From the NCBI GenBank assembly GCA_963678705.1, contig CAVMBN010000124.1, positions 1 to 64,000 on the forward strand: 64,000 bases of DNA, read 5' to 3'. The translations under genes and the position numbers were made by a program. Each line of letters opens with the position of its first letter. Positions within the stretch are counted from its first letter, which is position 1. This document shows positions 63,845 through 64,000 of the stretch, in pieces. The notes below the pieces were generated by a model. The model was not told the DNA's origin, ran no database searches, and saw nothing but the letters and a program-made list of their open reading frames with translations. This DNA is from Panorpa germanica (lineage: Eukaryota > Arthropoda > Insecta > Mecoptera > Panorpidae).

Positions 63845-63855
63845 TAAATAAATTA
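63845..63855. repeat. Target-site duplication TAAATAAATTA (right)
   Basis: Second copy of the 11-bp target, in register with the satellite, which continues with TATGAATACTTTTTC. Confidence 0.88.
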
Positions 63856-64000
63856 TATGAATACTTTTTCAAACGAAAAGTATTTAAGTTTGTTTTAAAT
63901 TTGTGTTAATTTACCCTAAACAAAGTGTTTTTACAAAAGTTTGACAGTTGAAAACCAGTGTTAAAAACGAATTTTTCATTACGCGTACACGCGGTCTTAT
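63845..64000 (+). repeat. Satellite monomer 32 resumed (incomplete at window edge)
   Basis: Standard spacer half from offset 964 onward, including the 9-bp stem hairpin and CGCGTACACGCG. It shows that the array continues beyond the window. Confidence 0.94.

Larger units (their letters stand above)
1..64000 (+). repeat. Tandem satellite array, 1586-bp monomer, R1-LINE derived
   Basis: The whole window is a head-to-tail array in one orientation. The anchor CCAAGTGACC recurs at 1, 1587, 3173, 4759, 6346, 7932 and 9516, giving a period of 1584-1587 bp, and the same phase continues to the right edge once inserted elements are subtracted. About 32 complete or partial monomers are present. Monomer offsets 1-925 carry an R1-type LINE ORF2 relic; offsets 926-1586 are non-coding apart from a short helix-turn-helix-like frame. 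Copies differ mostly by scattered substitutions, which is the pattern of a concerted satellite rather than of a gene family. Four transposable elements interrupt it. Nothing shows that the monomer encodes a functional product. Confidence 0.97.

Noticed and set aside
1-64000. Host rDNA context for the R1 relic, telomeric TTAGG repeats, or CRISPR-like array
   Set aside because: No 28S target sequence, no TTAGG run and no short spaced repeats were seen. The periodicity is that of a long satellite.

Overview
The window is eukaryotic, AT-rich and heterochromatin-like. It looks like an insect or other arthropod, judging from R1-clade LINE relics, I-type LINEs, a CTAG-ending Helitron and a long-TIR DNA transposon. 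I see no host protein-coding gene, rRNA, tRNA, CRISPR or bacterial-type feature. No 28S rDNA or TTAGG-type telomere repeat was recognised. The exact species cannot be told from this sequence.

The backbone is one tandem satellite running from base 1 to base 64000. The standard monomer is 1586 bp (starts at 1, 1587, 3173, 4759, ...). Its first ~925 bp is a frameshifted relic of an R1-clade LINE ORF2: RT core, thumb and a WQxRWD / GRxTY-type C-terminal stretch. The remaining ~660 bp is of unknown origin and holds a short helix-turn-helix-like relic frame, several palindromes and two 5' splice-donor-like sites. Monomer variants are a 1160-bp form lacking 426 bp of the RT half, a 1535-bp form with a 51-bp deletion, and a single 644-bp spacing. 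They are arranged in higher-order blocks: 3172-bp dimers, a 2746-bp long+short dimer, a 3906-bp long+short+short trimer, and larger duplications at offsets 7027, 11784 and 13296 bp.

Four mobile elements interrupt the array. (1) 10870-15478 is a minus-strand, non-autonomous Helitron concatemer inserted precisely between A and T. (2) 44440-47961 is a 3.5-kb DNA transposon with ~0.7-kb terminal inverted repeats, a TCA target duplication, and a minus-strand XPG/FEN-like nuclease gene with a Cys-rich CXC-like tail. The gene is broken by one in-frame stop, and the element is possibly an Academ derivative. (3) 51490-55748 is a plus-strand, 5'-truncated I-type LINE with a decayed ORF2 (endonuclease, RT, RNase H). 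It joins satellite sequence with 832 bp missing. (4) 58089-63844 is a minus-strand, full-length I-type LINE with ORF1 (three CCHC knuckles), ORF2 (endonuclease, RT, RNase H, Cys/His tail), an 18-nt poly-T (its poly-A tail) and an 11-bp target duplication. ORF2 is interrupted only by one in-frame TAA.

The genes serve only the mobile elements. ORF1 and ORF2 of the LINE would form a retrotransposition complex, the nuclease gene belongs to the DNA transposon, and the Helitron has no gene of its own. Because satellite paralogues supply empty sites, insertion boundaries can be read to the base inside this one window.
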